Part shown: positions 7,931-16,483 of the stretch, in pieces
Position numbering within the stretch: the stretch's first letter is position 1
How the letters are laid out: every line of letters begins with the position of its first letter
Origin: Sva-07 sp963716095
GTDB taxonomy: Bacteria > Actinomycetota > Acidimicrobiia > Acidimicrobiales > Ilumatobacteraceae
Direction: 5' to 3'
Assembly (NCBI GenBank): GCA_963716095.1
Contig: CAVQSV010000002.1
Coordinates: 123,659-187,658, forward strand
Length of the DNA: 64,000 nt
Position numbers and translations under genes: made by a program
The notes under the pieces: generated by a model
The model's input: only the letters and a program-made list of their open reading frames with translations
The model's database searches: none
Told to the model about the DNA's origin: nothing

Positions 7931-9733
7931 GTGATCTGTGTGGACCTCGCCGGCGTGACGCTCGCCCAGCCCGACAAGGTGCTGTTCGCCGACCTCGCCG
8001 TCACCGTGTCGACCGGCGATCGGGTCGCGGTGGTCGGCGTGAACGGGTCGGGCAAGACGACGCTGCTGAAGATTCTGACCGGGGTGCTGCAACCCGACGC
8101 CGGCGACGTCCGGTTCGGGCGTGGTGTGCGCATCGCCTCGCTCGAGCAGGATCCGGTGCTGCCGCCCGGGACGGTCGGTGAGTTCCTGGGCGACTCGTGG
8201 GAGGTTGCCGCCGTCGCCACCAAGCTCGGCGTCCTGCCCCTGCTCGACCGGCGGACAGACGAGCTCTCCGGTGGCCAGGCCAAGCGGGTGGCGCTCGCCA
8301 AGGTGCTCGCCGACGACGAGCACGGCGACCACGACATGGTGGTGCTCGACGAGCCCACCAACCACCTCGACCTCGAAGCGATCGAATGGCTCGAGTCGCG
8401 CCTCGTCCGGATGAAGTCGGCGCTCGTCTTGGTCACCCACGACCGTCACGCGCTCGATCGACTGACCACCGATGTCGGTCCGAGCAAGGTGGTCGAGCTC
8501 GACGGCGGCCGGAGCTTCGTGCACCAGGCGGCCGAAGGTGCGAGCGCCTATGCCACCTACCTCGACGCTCGGGCGGAACGCATCGAGCGCGAGGCGCAGG
8601 AGGAGTCGACCCGCAAGATCCTGGCTCGCAAAGAACTCGCTTGGCTGCGGCGCGGTGCCCCAGCTCGGTCGACCAAGCCGAAGGCGAGGTTGCGGTCGGC
8701 GAACGAGATCGTGTCAGGCGGTCCCGCGCCGGTCGGCGTGCGGGGCACTGAGCTGCAGCTCGGTGCCGGAACCGCTCGGCTGGGCAACCAGGTGGTCGAG
8801 CTGGAAGACGTGGCTCAGCGCTTCAACATCGGATCTTCCGACGAGTTGACCGTCTTCGAACACGTCGACCTGCTGATCGAGCCCGGCGCCCGACTTGCCG
8901 TCGTCGGGCCGAACGGCTCGGGCAAGTCGACGTTGCTCGACATCATCGCTGCCCGGTGCGAACCGGCGGCCGGAACGGTGAAGCGTGGCAAGACGGTCGT
9001 CGTCGGTTTCGCCGACCAGCACTCGTCCGATCTCGATCCGAACGCCGTGGTCCGCAAGCTCGTCGCCGGCCCCCACCGCGAGCCGGACCACCGAGATCGG
9101 GCGCTGCTGGAACGGTTCTGGTTCGACTCGACCGCCCAGTACGCGCCGGTCCGAATGCTGTCGGGCGGAGAGCGTCGCCGCCTGCAATTGGTGATGGTGC
9201 TGGCCACCGAACCCAACCTGCTGATCCTCGACGAGCCGACCAACGATCTCGACCTCGACACGCTGCGTTCGCTCGAAGCGTTCCTCGACGACTGGCCCGG
9301 CGCGCTCGTGGTCGCCAGCCACGACCGGGCGTTCCTCGATCGTGTGGCCGATCACGTGTTGGCCATCGACCCCGGTGGTTCGGTGCGCCGAGTGCCCGGT
9401 GGCGTCATGGGATGGTTGTCGGAACGTTCGAGCTCGACGAGGCCGGCCGCAGCGGTGCCCGCCAAGAAGCCGGCAGCCGCCGCAACGACCGCGCCGAGCA
9501 AGCCGAAGTCGAGTGGCGGCCCGAGTGCGTACACGGTCGGTCGCCAGCTCCGCGAGACCGAGCAGGCAATGGTGAAGGCCCAGAAGCATGTCGACCGCCT
9601 CGCGGGGCAACTGGCCACCGTGAGCGATCACGCCGAACTCACCTCGCTCGGCACTGAGCTCGCAACGGCCCAGAGCGAACTCGACGAGCTGGAATCACGC
9701 TGGCTCGAACTGGCCGAGCTCCAGAGCAGCTGA
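7931..9733 (+). CDS. ABC-F ATPase, Uup-like
   Basis: A 600-residue soluble protein with two ATP-binding cassettes and no membrane segment. The first has GVNGSGKTT, LSGGQAKRVALA and VVLDEPTNHLDLEA. The second has GPNGSGKST, LSGGERRRLQLV and LILDEPTNDLDLDT. An interdomain linker with basic clusters (about residues 220-270) is typical of ABC-F translation factors. The last 65 or so residues form a coiled coil rich in Glu and Leu, preceded by an Ala/Pro/Lys-rich spacer, as in Uup. ABC-F proteins act on ribosomes, or in Uup's case also bind DNA. The exact role here is not decidable. Confidence 0.93.
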   Translation: MICVDLAGVTLAQPDKVLFADLAVTVSTGDRVAVVGVNGSGKTTLLKILTGVLQPDAGDVRFGRGVRIASLEQDPVLPPGTVGEFLGDSWEVAAVATKLGVLPLLDRRTDELSGGQAKRVALAKVLADDEHGDHDMVVLDEPTNHLDLEAIEWLESRLVRMKSALVLVTHDRHALDRLTTDVGPSKVVELDGGRSFVHQAAEGASAYATYLDARAERIEREAQEESTRKILARKELAWLRRGAPARSTKPKARLRSANEIVSGGPAPVGVRGTELQLGAGTARLGNQVVELEDVAQRFNIGSSDELTVFEHVDLLIEPGARLAVVGPNGSGKSTLLDIIAARCEPAAGTVKRGKTVVVGFADQHSSDLDPNAVVRKLVAGPHREPDHRDRALLERFWFDSTAQYAPVRMLSGGERRRLQLVMVLATEPNLLILDEPTNDLDLDTLRSLEAFLDDWPGALVVASHDRAFLDRVADHVLAIDPGGSVRRVPGGVMGWLSERSSSTRPAAAVPAKKPAAAATTAPSKPKSSGGPSAYTVGRQLRETEQAMVKAQKHVDRLAGQLATVSDHAELTSLGTELATAQSELDELESRWLELAELQSS

Positions 9734-9759
9734 GTTCGACACATCGCTACGGTCGCAGC

Positions 9760-9779
9760 GGTACCGGCGCAGCGGTACC
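9760..9779. terminator. Possible bidirectional terminator
   Basis: GGTACCG (9760-9766) pairs with CGGTACC (9773-9779) across a 6-base loop, between the ends of two convergent genes. No T-run follows. A direct repeat GCAGCGGTACC overlaps it. Confidence 0.4.
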
Positions 9780-9788
9780 CGTCGCTCG

Positions 9789-10328
9789 TCAGCTGCTGGC
9801 GTCGTCGCCCGTCAGGTCCTCCACGTTCAGGGTGATGCCCGAGCTGACGGCGATCTCCCCGATCGAATCGAGCACCGCGTCGAGGTCAGCACCGACCGGC
9901 ACGGTCAACTGAGCGGTGATCTCGAAACGCCTGCCACCGTCCTCGCCGGGCAAGTCGGTGACCGTGCCCAGACGCGAGATGCTGATTCCGGCTTCGCTGA
10001 TCGCTGTCGAGATCTCGTGGACAACGCCTGGCCGGTCATCGCCGGAGAGTCGCAGGCGCACCTCATCGGCGTCGGGCGCATCGCTGGGTTCCTCGACCTG
10101 CTGAGCCGTCACGTGCACACCGTGGTCGCGCAGAATCAACAGGTTGGTGAGGAGTTCGTCGACTCGGTCGTCGCCGACCTCCACCACCACGACACCGGCG
10201 AATGTTCCCGCGATCTCGGCCAACTCGCTGCGCTTCCAGTTGCCCTCGTGGAAACGAACGACGTCGGCCAGTGACGCAACGACGCCTGCCCGGTCGCGCC
10301 CGATGATGGTCAACACCAGTTCGATCAT
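9789..10328 (-). CDS. Double ACT-domain protein, GcvR-like
   Basis: A 179-residue cytoplasmic protein made of two ACT domains. The first begins ELVLTIIGRDRAGVVASLAD and the second VRLRLSGDDRPGVVHEIS; both carry the G-x-D-x-x-G-V ligand-binding turn. The size and layout match GcvR-type and other stand-alone ACT proteins that sense amino acids. No DNA-binding domain is present. The ATG lies six bases after a CATAGT box, so the gene may be leaderless. The neighbours give no further clue about the ligand. Confidence 0.85.
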   Translation of the reverse strand: MIELVLTIIGRDRAGVVASLADVVRFHEGNWKRSELAEIAGTFAGVVVVEVGDDRVDELLTNLLILRDHGVHVTAQQVEEPSDAPDADEVRLRLSGDDRPGVVHEISTAISEAGISISRLGTVTDLPGEDGGRRFEITAQLTVPVGADLDAVLDSIGEIAVSSGITLNVEDLTGDDASS

Positions 10329-10428
10329 TCCGTCACTATGCCACGCAGAATGGACAGTGGCTCAGGATGATCACAGCTGCTCCACTCCCGGCGAGCTCGA
10401 GAGCGATTTCGCCGCGACGCCCTCCGAG

Positions 10429-10434
10429 TAGGGT
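10429..10434 (+). promoter_or_regulatory. Leaderless -10 box of the DUF2652 gene
   Basis: TAGGGT is followed by exactly six bases (GCGGCC) and the GTG start at 10441. Confidence 0.6.
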
Positions 10435-10440
10435 GCGGCC

Positions 10441-11532
10441 GTGCGCCACGGAGTCTTCATTCTCGCGGACATCGGCGGCTACACGACGTTTCTGTCCGAC
10501 GTCGGTGTCGAGCATGGCAAGGAGATCACGAGCCATCTGCTCAACGGCATGTTCGAGGTCGATTCGGACACCTGGCAACTCGGCAATGTCGAGGGGGACT
10601 GCCTGTTCGTCTACAGCGAGGACGCCGACGATCCCGAGGCGGTGTTCACGTACCTGCGTCGGGTCTACGAACAGTTCCGCGAGTCGCTCGAGGAGGTCGT
10701 CACCGGATCCACCTGCGACTGCGGTGCCTGCAACCGCAGCGGCGACCTCACGCTGAAGTTCATCGTCCACCGTGGGGCGTTCGATGTCGAACGAATCGCT
10801 GGGCAACAGCACGTCATCGGCCACGACGTCGTGGTTGCCCACCGATTGCTCAAGAACAGCGTACCCATCCGCGAGTACGCACTGCTGAGCTCGGAGGTGT
10901 CCGATGTGGCCGCCGCAACCGGGCTCGCTGCCATCGACGGGGTCGACACCTACGACGATCTCGGATCGGTCGACTACGTCTACGTCGACTTCGCCGACGT
11001 ACGAGCCGACTTCCACCGCCGTCGAGCGGTGTTCCTGAGCGAGGCGGACGCGGACGTGGTTGCGACCGTCGAGATCGAGGCGCCTCCGGAACTGGTGTGG
11101 GAAGCAACCAAGAACCTCGACAGGGGTTCGGAGATGTTTCCGACGCTGCTGAGGGCGGAGACCCTGACCGGCTCGGTGGAGGAAGCGGGCAGCGTCCACA
11201 CGTGCCTCCACGGCGACGGGATGCACCTCGTTCACTATCGGGTCGCCTACGACCCGGCCTCGCGGCGGGCGACCGACCGGCTGACCGGTGTGCCGGTGAT
11301 CGGGCGCATGCTGCAGACCTGGGAGGCAACGCCATCTGCGACGGGCACCGGAACGAGCTTCTCGTTCTTCTACGCGGTGCGATCGGACACCGAAATCGAC
11401 GACCCGGAACTGGAGCAGATGATCATCGACACGATTCGCGAGCATGCCCGAGGCGATGTGGACGGGCTCAAGGCGTTCTGCGAGGACGCCCACGCCAACG
11501 GCGGGCTGCCCGTCGATCGGACCCCGACGTGA
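10441..11532 (+). CDS. DUF2652 protein with C-terminal SRPBCC-like domain
   Basis: A 363-residue cytoplasmic protein. The N-terminal half begins FILADIGGYTTFL and has the layout of DUF2652, a domain related in outline to class III nucleotide cyclases (the cyclase metal-binding start is F-x-D-I-x-G-[FY]-T). A Cys cluster, TCDCGACNRSGD (about residues 84-95), could bind a metal. The second half, from about residue 190 (VVATVEIEAPPELVWEATK), reads as an SRPBCC/START-like ligand-binding fold. Function is unknown. The stop overlaps the next start by GTGA, so it is coupled to the methyltransferase. Confidence 0.82.
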   Translation: MRHGVFILADIGGYTTFLSDVGVEHGKEITSHLLNGMFEVDSDTWQLGNVEGDCLFVYSEDADDPEAVFTYLRRVYEQFRESLEEVVTGSTCDCGACNRSGDLTLKFIVHRGAFDVERIAGQQHVIGHDVVVAHRLLKNSVPIREYALLSSEVSDVAAATGLAAIDGVDTYDDLGSVDYVYVDFADVRADFHRRRAVFLSEADADVVATVEIEAPPELVWEATKNLDRGSEMFPTLLRAETLTGSVEEAGSVHTCLHGDGMHLVHYRVAYDPASRRATDRLTGVPVIGRMLQTWEATPSATGTGTSFSFFYAVRSDTEIDDPELEQMIIDTIREHARGDVDGLKAFCEDAHANGGLPVDRTPT

Positions 11533-12170
11533 CCGGCGCGCACGAGGAGCAGTCCATCGATCCCGACGACGTCGCGATCAACGAATGGGACGAGGTCGCA
11601 GGGGAGTGGGACGACAGCGAGGCCGTACGCGCCTATGCGGCTGCCGCGTTCGAATCGCTGGAGCGGATCGCTGAGGCGAGCGGGATGTCGCTGGACGGTG
11701 CCCGCGTCATCGACTTCGGGTGTGGGACCGGCGTGCTCGCCGAGCATCTGGTCGCGGCTGGAGCGGAGGTCCTGGCGATCGACAGTTCGCCGGCGATGCT
11801 GTCGGCTCTCGACCGCAAGATCGCCGAGCGCGGCTGGACCACGGTGCGCACCTCACCCGACCTGACGGTGGCAGACGGGCCGTTCGATCTGGTCGTGTGT
11901 TCGTCGGTGTGCGGTTTCCTCGACCACTACCCGGCGGCCGTGCTCGACCTCGCTTCGAAGTTGCGCGCCGGTGGGGTCTTCGTCCAATGGGATTGGGAAC
12001 GGGTCGACGGCGACGGCAGCGAGCACGGGCTCAGCCGATCCGAGATCAGCGGTGCGCTTCGTGGCGCCGGGCTCGAACAGATCGAGGTCGGCGGTGACTT
12101 CGTGATCGACATCGAGGGCGAGTCGGTTCGCCCATTGCTCGGGAACGGTCGACGTCCAGGCGATCGTTGA
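11529..12170 (+). CDS. SAM-dependent methyltransferase, class I
   Basis: A 213-residue enzyme with the Rossmann-type SAM-binding core. Motif I is VIDFGCGTGVLAEHL (about residue 60) and the acidic end of strand 2 is VLAIDSS. PFDLVVCSSVCGFL and LRAGGVFVQWDWE follow as motifs II and III. The N-terminal acidic segment with NEWDEVAGEWDD is common in small-molecule methyltransferases. The substrate is unknown. The GTG start overlaps the DUF2652 stop by four bases. The next gene is convergent and only 24 bp away. Confidence 0.88.
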   Translation: MTGAHEEQSIDPDDVAINEWDEVAGEWDDSEAVRAYAAAAFESLERIAEASGMSLDGARVIDFGCGTGVLAEHLVAAGAEVLAIDSSPAMLSALDRKIAERGWTTVRTSPDLTVADGPFDLVVCSSVCGFLDHYPAAVLDLASKLRAGGVFVQWDWERVDGDGSEHGLSRSEISGALRGAGLEQIEVGGDFVIDIEGESVRPLLGNGRRPGDR

Positions 12171-12194
12171 CGAACGGCTGCCGGTCGCAACCGG

Positions 12195-13595
12195 TCACTC
12201 GAGCGGCAGCTCGATGGTGAAGGTGGCGCCGTCGCCAGGCGTGGCCGCAACCGAGATCTCACCACCGTGAGCCTGAACGATCGCTTGCGCGATGGCGAGT
12301 CCGAGACCCGAGCCACCGGTCCTGCGAGCGCGCGACTGGTCGCCTCGGCTGAAGCGATCGAACACGGCCGCCGCCTCGTCGGCGGTGAGGCCTGGGCCTG
12401 CGTCGGTCACGGAGAGCTCGACATGCCCGCCGGTGCGGGCGGCCGCGACCCGAATCGGGGAGTCGTCGGGCGTGTGGCGGACGGCGTTGTCGACGAGTGC
12501 GGCCAGCGCTTGGTGCAGGCGCAAGTGGTCGGCGGCGACCTCGATCTGCTCCGGTACGTCGACGCTGATCTGTCGATCGGGATGTCCTGCGAGGGCCAGC
12601 GCAACGACGTCTCGCACCATGTCGTCGATGCGCATGCCGGCGATGTCGAGCGGCTGCTCCTCGTCGAACTTGGCCAACACGAGGAGATCCTCGACCAGCA
12701 GGTTCATCCGCTTTGCTTCCACCTGGAGACGCCGCATCGCGTCGTCGAGTTCACCCGGCTGACGGAAGCCGCCGGCGGCATAGAGGTCGAGGTAGCCCCG
12801 AATGGACGTCAACGGGGTCCGCAACTCGTGGGATGCGTTCGAGACGAACTGGCGAAGCCGTTCCTCGCCGGCGTCGCGCTCGTCGAGCATCACGTTGAAC
12901 GCGTGGCCGAGGCGACCAGCTTCGGTCGTGGCGTCGTCCACGTCAGCGCGTCGGTCGCGTTCGCCCGATGAGATCGCCTCGGCCACTTCCGTCATCTCGC
13001 TGATCGGCCGCAGTCCGAATCGGTTGATCCACGAGGCGATCACGATCAACGCGAGCAGGATCAGGCCGGCGACCCCGATGAACGTGTACGTCAACTGACG
13101 GATGGTGTCCTCGACATCGTCGATCGGCACGGCCACGATCGCCCCGAGCGACCGGTCGGTGCCGGGAAGGAAGAGCACGCGGAAGGTCGAGGTGTCGTCG
13201 ACTCCGTTCGTCGTGATGATCGTGCTGTCCTCCGGTCGGTCGTCGACGAGTGACTGGACATCGGGCCGATCGACCAGGAGTTGACCTTCGATCACTGGGC
13301 GAACGGTGCCGTCGGGCGTGAGCACGGCGACGTAGAGGTCGGAAATGCTCTCGTCGTCGAGAGGCTGCGCGGGGATTCGATCGGGAGCCTCTCCAGAAGG
13401 TTCCTGGCCATCGGCGGAGATGTCGTTGTCGGCCGGCCTCGCGCGGGTTTCCGGCGGCAGCGGTGTTGCGAGCAACCGATCGTCGATCTGGTCGTACAAC
13501 CGTTGTTGTTGGGCGCTCACCGCGAAGATGCCGGCTGCGATCACGACGACGAAGATCATCGTGAACCCGAGCAGGACGCGCGTGCGCAGCTTCAC
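12195..13595 (-). CDS. Sensor histidine kinase of the CotH operon
   Basis: A 466-residue membrane kinase. The first helix is VLLGFTMIFVVVIAAGIFAV and the second, near residue 175, is FIGVAGLILLALIVIASW, flanking a sensor domain of about 140 residues rich in Asp and Pro. HAMP follows, then the H-box VSNASHELRTPLTSI with His256. The ATPase part has VDNAVRH, TDAGPGL and GSGLGLAIAQAIV. The GTG start at 13595 overlaps the regulator stop (GTGA). It is the last gene of the cotH-regulator-kinase operon and should phosphorylate the regulator upstream. The fold is intact, in contrast to the broken cotH. Confidence 0.93.
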   Translation of the reverse strand: MKLRTRVLLGFTMIFVVVIAAGIFAVSAQQQRLYDQIDDRLLATPLPPETRARPADNDISADGQEPSGEAPDRIPAQPLDDESISDLYVAVLTPDGTVRPVIEGQLLVDRPDVQSLVDDRPEDSTIITTNGVDDTSTFRVLFLPGTDRSLGAIVAVPIDDVEDTIRQLTYTFIGVAGLILLALIVIASWINRFGLRPISEMTEVAEAISSGERDRRADVDDATTEAGRLGHAFNVMLDERDAGEERLRQFVSNASHELRTPLTSIRGYLDLYAAGGFRQPGELDDAMRRLQVEAKRMNLLVEDLLVLAKFDEEQPLDIAGMRIDDMVRDVVALALAGHPDRQISVDVPEQIEVAADHLRLHQALAALVDNAVRHTPDDSPIRVAAARTGGHVELSVTDAGPGLTADEAAAVFDRFSRGDQSRARRTGGSGLGLAIAQAIVQAHGGEISVAATPGDGATFTIELPLE

Positions 13596-14281
13596 CCGTC
13601 AGCTCGCAGGCAGAACCCCACGCCGCGAATCGTGTGGATCAGCTTCGGGTCGACGTGGTCGAGCTTGCGTCGCAGATAGCTGATGTAGGTGTCGACGACC
13701 GAGGAGTCACCACCGAAGTCGTACTCCCACACATGGTCGAGCAATTGCGCCCTCGTCAACACCCGGCCGGTGTTCGCGAGCAGATAGTGCAGCAGCTTGT
13801 ACTCGGTCGGCGACAACTCGACGACCGTGCCTGCTCGGCGGACACGGTGTGCGTCGATGTCGAGTTCGAGATCAGCGCAACGCAGCACCGTTCGGTTCGT
13901 GGCCTGGCCCGCCTGCTGGAGCCTGAGCTGGACACGAGCGACCAGTTCGGCGACGGCGAACGGCTTGACCATGTAGTCGTCACCGCCACCGGTCAATCCG
14001 CGCACGCGGTCTTCCGTCGAATCGCGGGCTGTGAGGAAGATCACGGGTGTCTGCGAACCGCTGTCTCGAAGCCGTCGCAGGACGTCGAACCCGTCGAGTT
14101 CGGGCATCATCACGTCGAGGACGATGAGGTCGGGCCGGTACTCGGATGCCAGCTTCAGACCGGCACGGCCATCGTCGGCGCCGGCCGTTTCCATTCCAGC
14201 GAGTTGGAGCGCGGACTCGACGAGGAAGCGGATGTTCTCCTCGTCGTCGACAACCAGGACCTTCGGGGGCCGTTCGCTCAT
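13592..14281 (-). CDS. PhoP-like OmpR-family response regulator of the CotH operon
   Basis: A 229-residue regulator. The receiver has VLVVDDEENIRFL, phospho-acceptor Asp56 in LIVLDVMMPELDG, FLTARDSTEDRVRGL and GGDDYMVKPF. The winged helix has LSPTEYKLLHYLL, HVWEYDFGGDSSVVDTYIS and LIHTIRGVGF. The segments FLTARDS...GLT.GGDDY and DHVW.YDFGGD..VV are close to mycobacterial PhoP, from memory of that family. PhoP binds 11-bp-spaced direct repeats like TCACAGC, and such repeats lie upstream of cotH. The ATG overlaps the cotH stop (ATGA), so all three genes form one operon. Confidence 0.93.
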   Translation of the reverse strand: MSERPPKVLVVDDEENIRFLVESALQLAGMETAGADDGRAGLKLASEYRPDLIVLDVMMPELDGFDVLRRLRDSGSQTPVIFLTARDSTEDRVRGLTGGGDDYMVKPFAVAELVARVQLRLQQAGQATNRTVLRCADLELDIDAHRVRRAGTVVELSPTEYKLLHYLLANTGRVLTRAQLLDHVWEYDFGGDSSVVDTYISYLRRKLDHVDPKLIHTIRGVGFCLRADG

Positions 14282-15699
14282 CGCTGCCCGTCGACGTAGC
14301 TGACGAGCGCCGCGGCTTCGGCGGTGACCGTTGCCTCGGAGACGAGATCGGAGGCACCGGTGATCAAGACGTCGGCCCAGGTGGCGATCACCTCGTCGAC
14401 AGTACCGCTGGCGAACAGCAGCTCGTTGAGTTCGTCGGTCTTCGCTGCGTACAGCGCGGCGAAGTCGTCGTGGCCATGAATCGGTCGACCAGCACATTCG
14501 CCTGGTCGCCAGGGCCACCGACTGCACCGCCGCCACCGATCGCACCGCCGCCAGCACCGCCGGCACCCGGCGGCGGGCCTGCAGGCCGACCGCCCGCTCC
14601 GCCCGCTCCGCCTGCTCCGCCGCCTCCGACGTTTGCGGTGCCGAAGGCGAGGTTGAGATCCCAGGAGACCACCGTGAACTGATCCGTCGTCGTGTCGTAC
14701 TGGAGGTAGGAGTTGTTGCCGCGACCGTTGATGTCGTCGGCGTTGCCGATGAGATCCTGGAACGCCAGGTAGGTCGCGAACGCTTCGATGTCGAGCTGGT
14801 CGTCGAGTTCGGCTGCGAAGGTCGCATCGTCTGCGTTGTTGATGAAGTCGAGGAAGTCGATCAATGGCGCCATGTCGTCGTCGCCGACCTTCTGATCGAA
14901 GACGTCGGTGTACGCCTCGGCGTCGTCACCGCGAGTAGCTGTAGTCGCCTTCGCTGTCGGCCTTGTACAGCAGACCGTCCTCGTCGGCGAAGTTGTCCTC
15001 GTACCACTCTTCGTCCGGGTGCTCGACGGCCAGACGAAGTTCGGTCTCGCCACCGTTCACGGTGAATGCGGTGGCGATCGGATCCTGCGAGGCGAGTCCG
15101 GTGACAGCGAGCAGTTCTTGGGCGACCGCTTCGTTCAGCGCCGTCTCCGTCGAGTTCGACCGGATCACGATCTCTTCGTAGTCCTGGTGGTCTTCGCCAT
15201 CGACGAACTCGTTGAGGCGGATCAGCCACGGCAGGTCTTCGGGGTTGCCGGATGTCGCCGATGTGAGGCCGAAGAGCGATGAGTTGCCCTTCAGCCTCAG
15301 GCCGACGTTCTCGTAGACCGCTCCGTCGATCGTGACGGTCGCCGAGATCCACTCCTTGTCACCCGTCGAGGTGAATGTGTCGATCATGGCGTCGTAGTCG
15401 GCCTGGTCGAAGTCGACGCTGATCGTGTGCACGACACTGCTGTCGAACAGGTCGGTGTCGGCGGTCTCCGTTCGGCTGCCCGACTGTTCGGTGTCGATCC
15501 CCGAGGCCGACGTCGATGCCGCATCGGCGCCTTCGGCGGCCGTCGTTTCGGAGTTCGCCGCCTCTGAGCTGGCCGCACATCCGGTGAACAGCATCAGACC
15601 GGCGGTCGTCGTTGCGAGAGTCGAGCGGATCCGACGCGAGGTTCGGCGTCGGGCACGGGACTGCCTCGGGTTCGCTGCGGTGATGGGGGTGATGGTCAT
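14278..15699 (-). CDS. CotH kinase family lipoprotein-like protein (frameshifted)
   Basis: About 473 residues. The N-terminus has a basic head, a hydrophobic stretch and the lipobox-like LMLFTGCAASS, so it is probably exported and lipid-anchored. CotH landmarks are VHTISVDFDQADYDAMI, VGLRLKGNSSLFG, PWLIRLNEFVDG, SNSTETALNEAVAQELL and VSWDLNLAFGTAN. A Gly/Ala-rich run follows (about residues 355-395). Frame changes near 14930 and 14480 split the gene. The true end, TKTDELNELLF then EAAALVSYVDGQR, stops at 14278 and overlaps the regulator ATG. CotH proteins are atypical kinases that phosphorylate proteins. A good ribosome-binding site (AGGAG) precedes the ATG. Confidence 0.88.
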
Positions 15700-15781
15700 T
15701 CGTTGCTCCTGTCGGGCGCCGGTCGAGTTGGTGATGACCACTACCCAAGCGATGCACCCTGCGGGCCCTGTGCGACTCGCT

Positions 15782-15844
15782 TGTGAGTCTTCTGTGAATC
15801 GCTGTCCACACGAGATCCGAAGCACGTTCACACGGAAGCTCACA
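15782..15844. promoter_or_regulatory. Two oppositely oriented direct-repeat operators, PhoP-like
   Basis: In the divergent gap between cotH and the DUF4956 gene, TGTGAG (15782-15787) and TGTGAA (15793-15798) repeat with 11-bp spacing. TTCACA (15827-15832) and CTCACA (15839-15844) repeat with 12-bp spacing on the other strand. Read on one strand, both pairs are tandem TCACA units. This is the architecture bound by OmpR/PhoP-type regulators, one pair facing each gene. The local regulator at 13592-14281 is the natural candidate. Confidence 0.6.
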
Positions 15845-15860
15845 GACTTCGATCGTTTCG

Positions 15861-16483
15861 ATGGTCGACATGTCACACGCAGCACTCGTCACCGCCGACC
15901 TTCTCGCCATCACCGTCTTGGTGTTCGGTCTCTACTTCCCTCGCTACCGCCGGCGCGACATGGTCGTGGCGATCCTCGGTCTCAACGTCGGGGTGATGGC
16001 CGTGGCCACCGCTCTCTCCACGGCGGAGGTGAGCGCCGGCCTCGGCCTCGGTCTCTTCGGTGTGCTGTCGATCATCCGACTCCGCTCGTCGGAACTCGCA
16101 CAGGAGGACATCGCCTACTACTTCACCGCATTGGCGATCGGGCTGCTCGGAGGCATCAGCGTCTCGCCGGCATGGGTCACTCCGGCGCTGATGGGCGCGA
16201 TCCTCGCTCACGCTCTTCGTCGCGGATCATCCCCGTCTCTTCACGAGCCATCGCAACCAGACGGTCACGCTCGACATGGCGTACCCGGACGAACGGGCCG
16301 CCATTGCCCACCTCGAGAGGCTGCTCGGCGCCGAGGTCACCCGGCTGCGCATCAGGAAGCTCGACCTCGTCCACGACACGACGGTCGTCGACGTCTGCTT
16401 CAAGCTGCCGCGAGACCTGGCTCCGGGCGACGTCTCCTCCGGGCACCCCGAACTCAGTCGATGCCTCGGCGGGGCAGCGATGA
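15861..16483 (+). CDS. DUF4956 membrane protein (frameshifted)
   Basis: About 207 residues. Hydrophobic helices near the N-terminus (LLAITVLVFGLYF, MVVAILGLNVGVMAVATAL) are followed by LGLGLFGVLSIIRLRSSELA, the hallmark of DUF4956, and YYFTALAIGLLGGI. After frame changes in about 16210-16240 and again near the end, the soluble tail reads DERAAIAHLERLLGAEVTRL and HDTTVVDVCFKLPRD. It ends at TGA 16481-16483, overlapping the next ATG (ATGA). DUF4956 proteins often sit beside VTC-domain proteins. A membrane partner role for polyphosphate synthesis is inferred from that, not shown. Confidence 0.82.
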
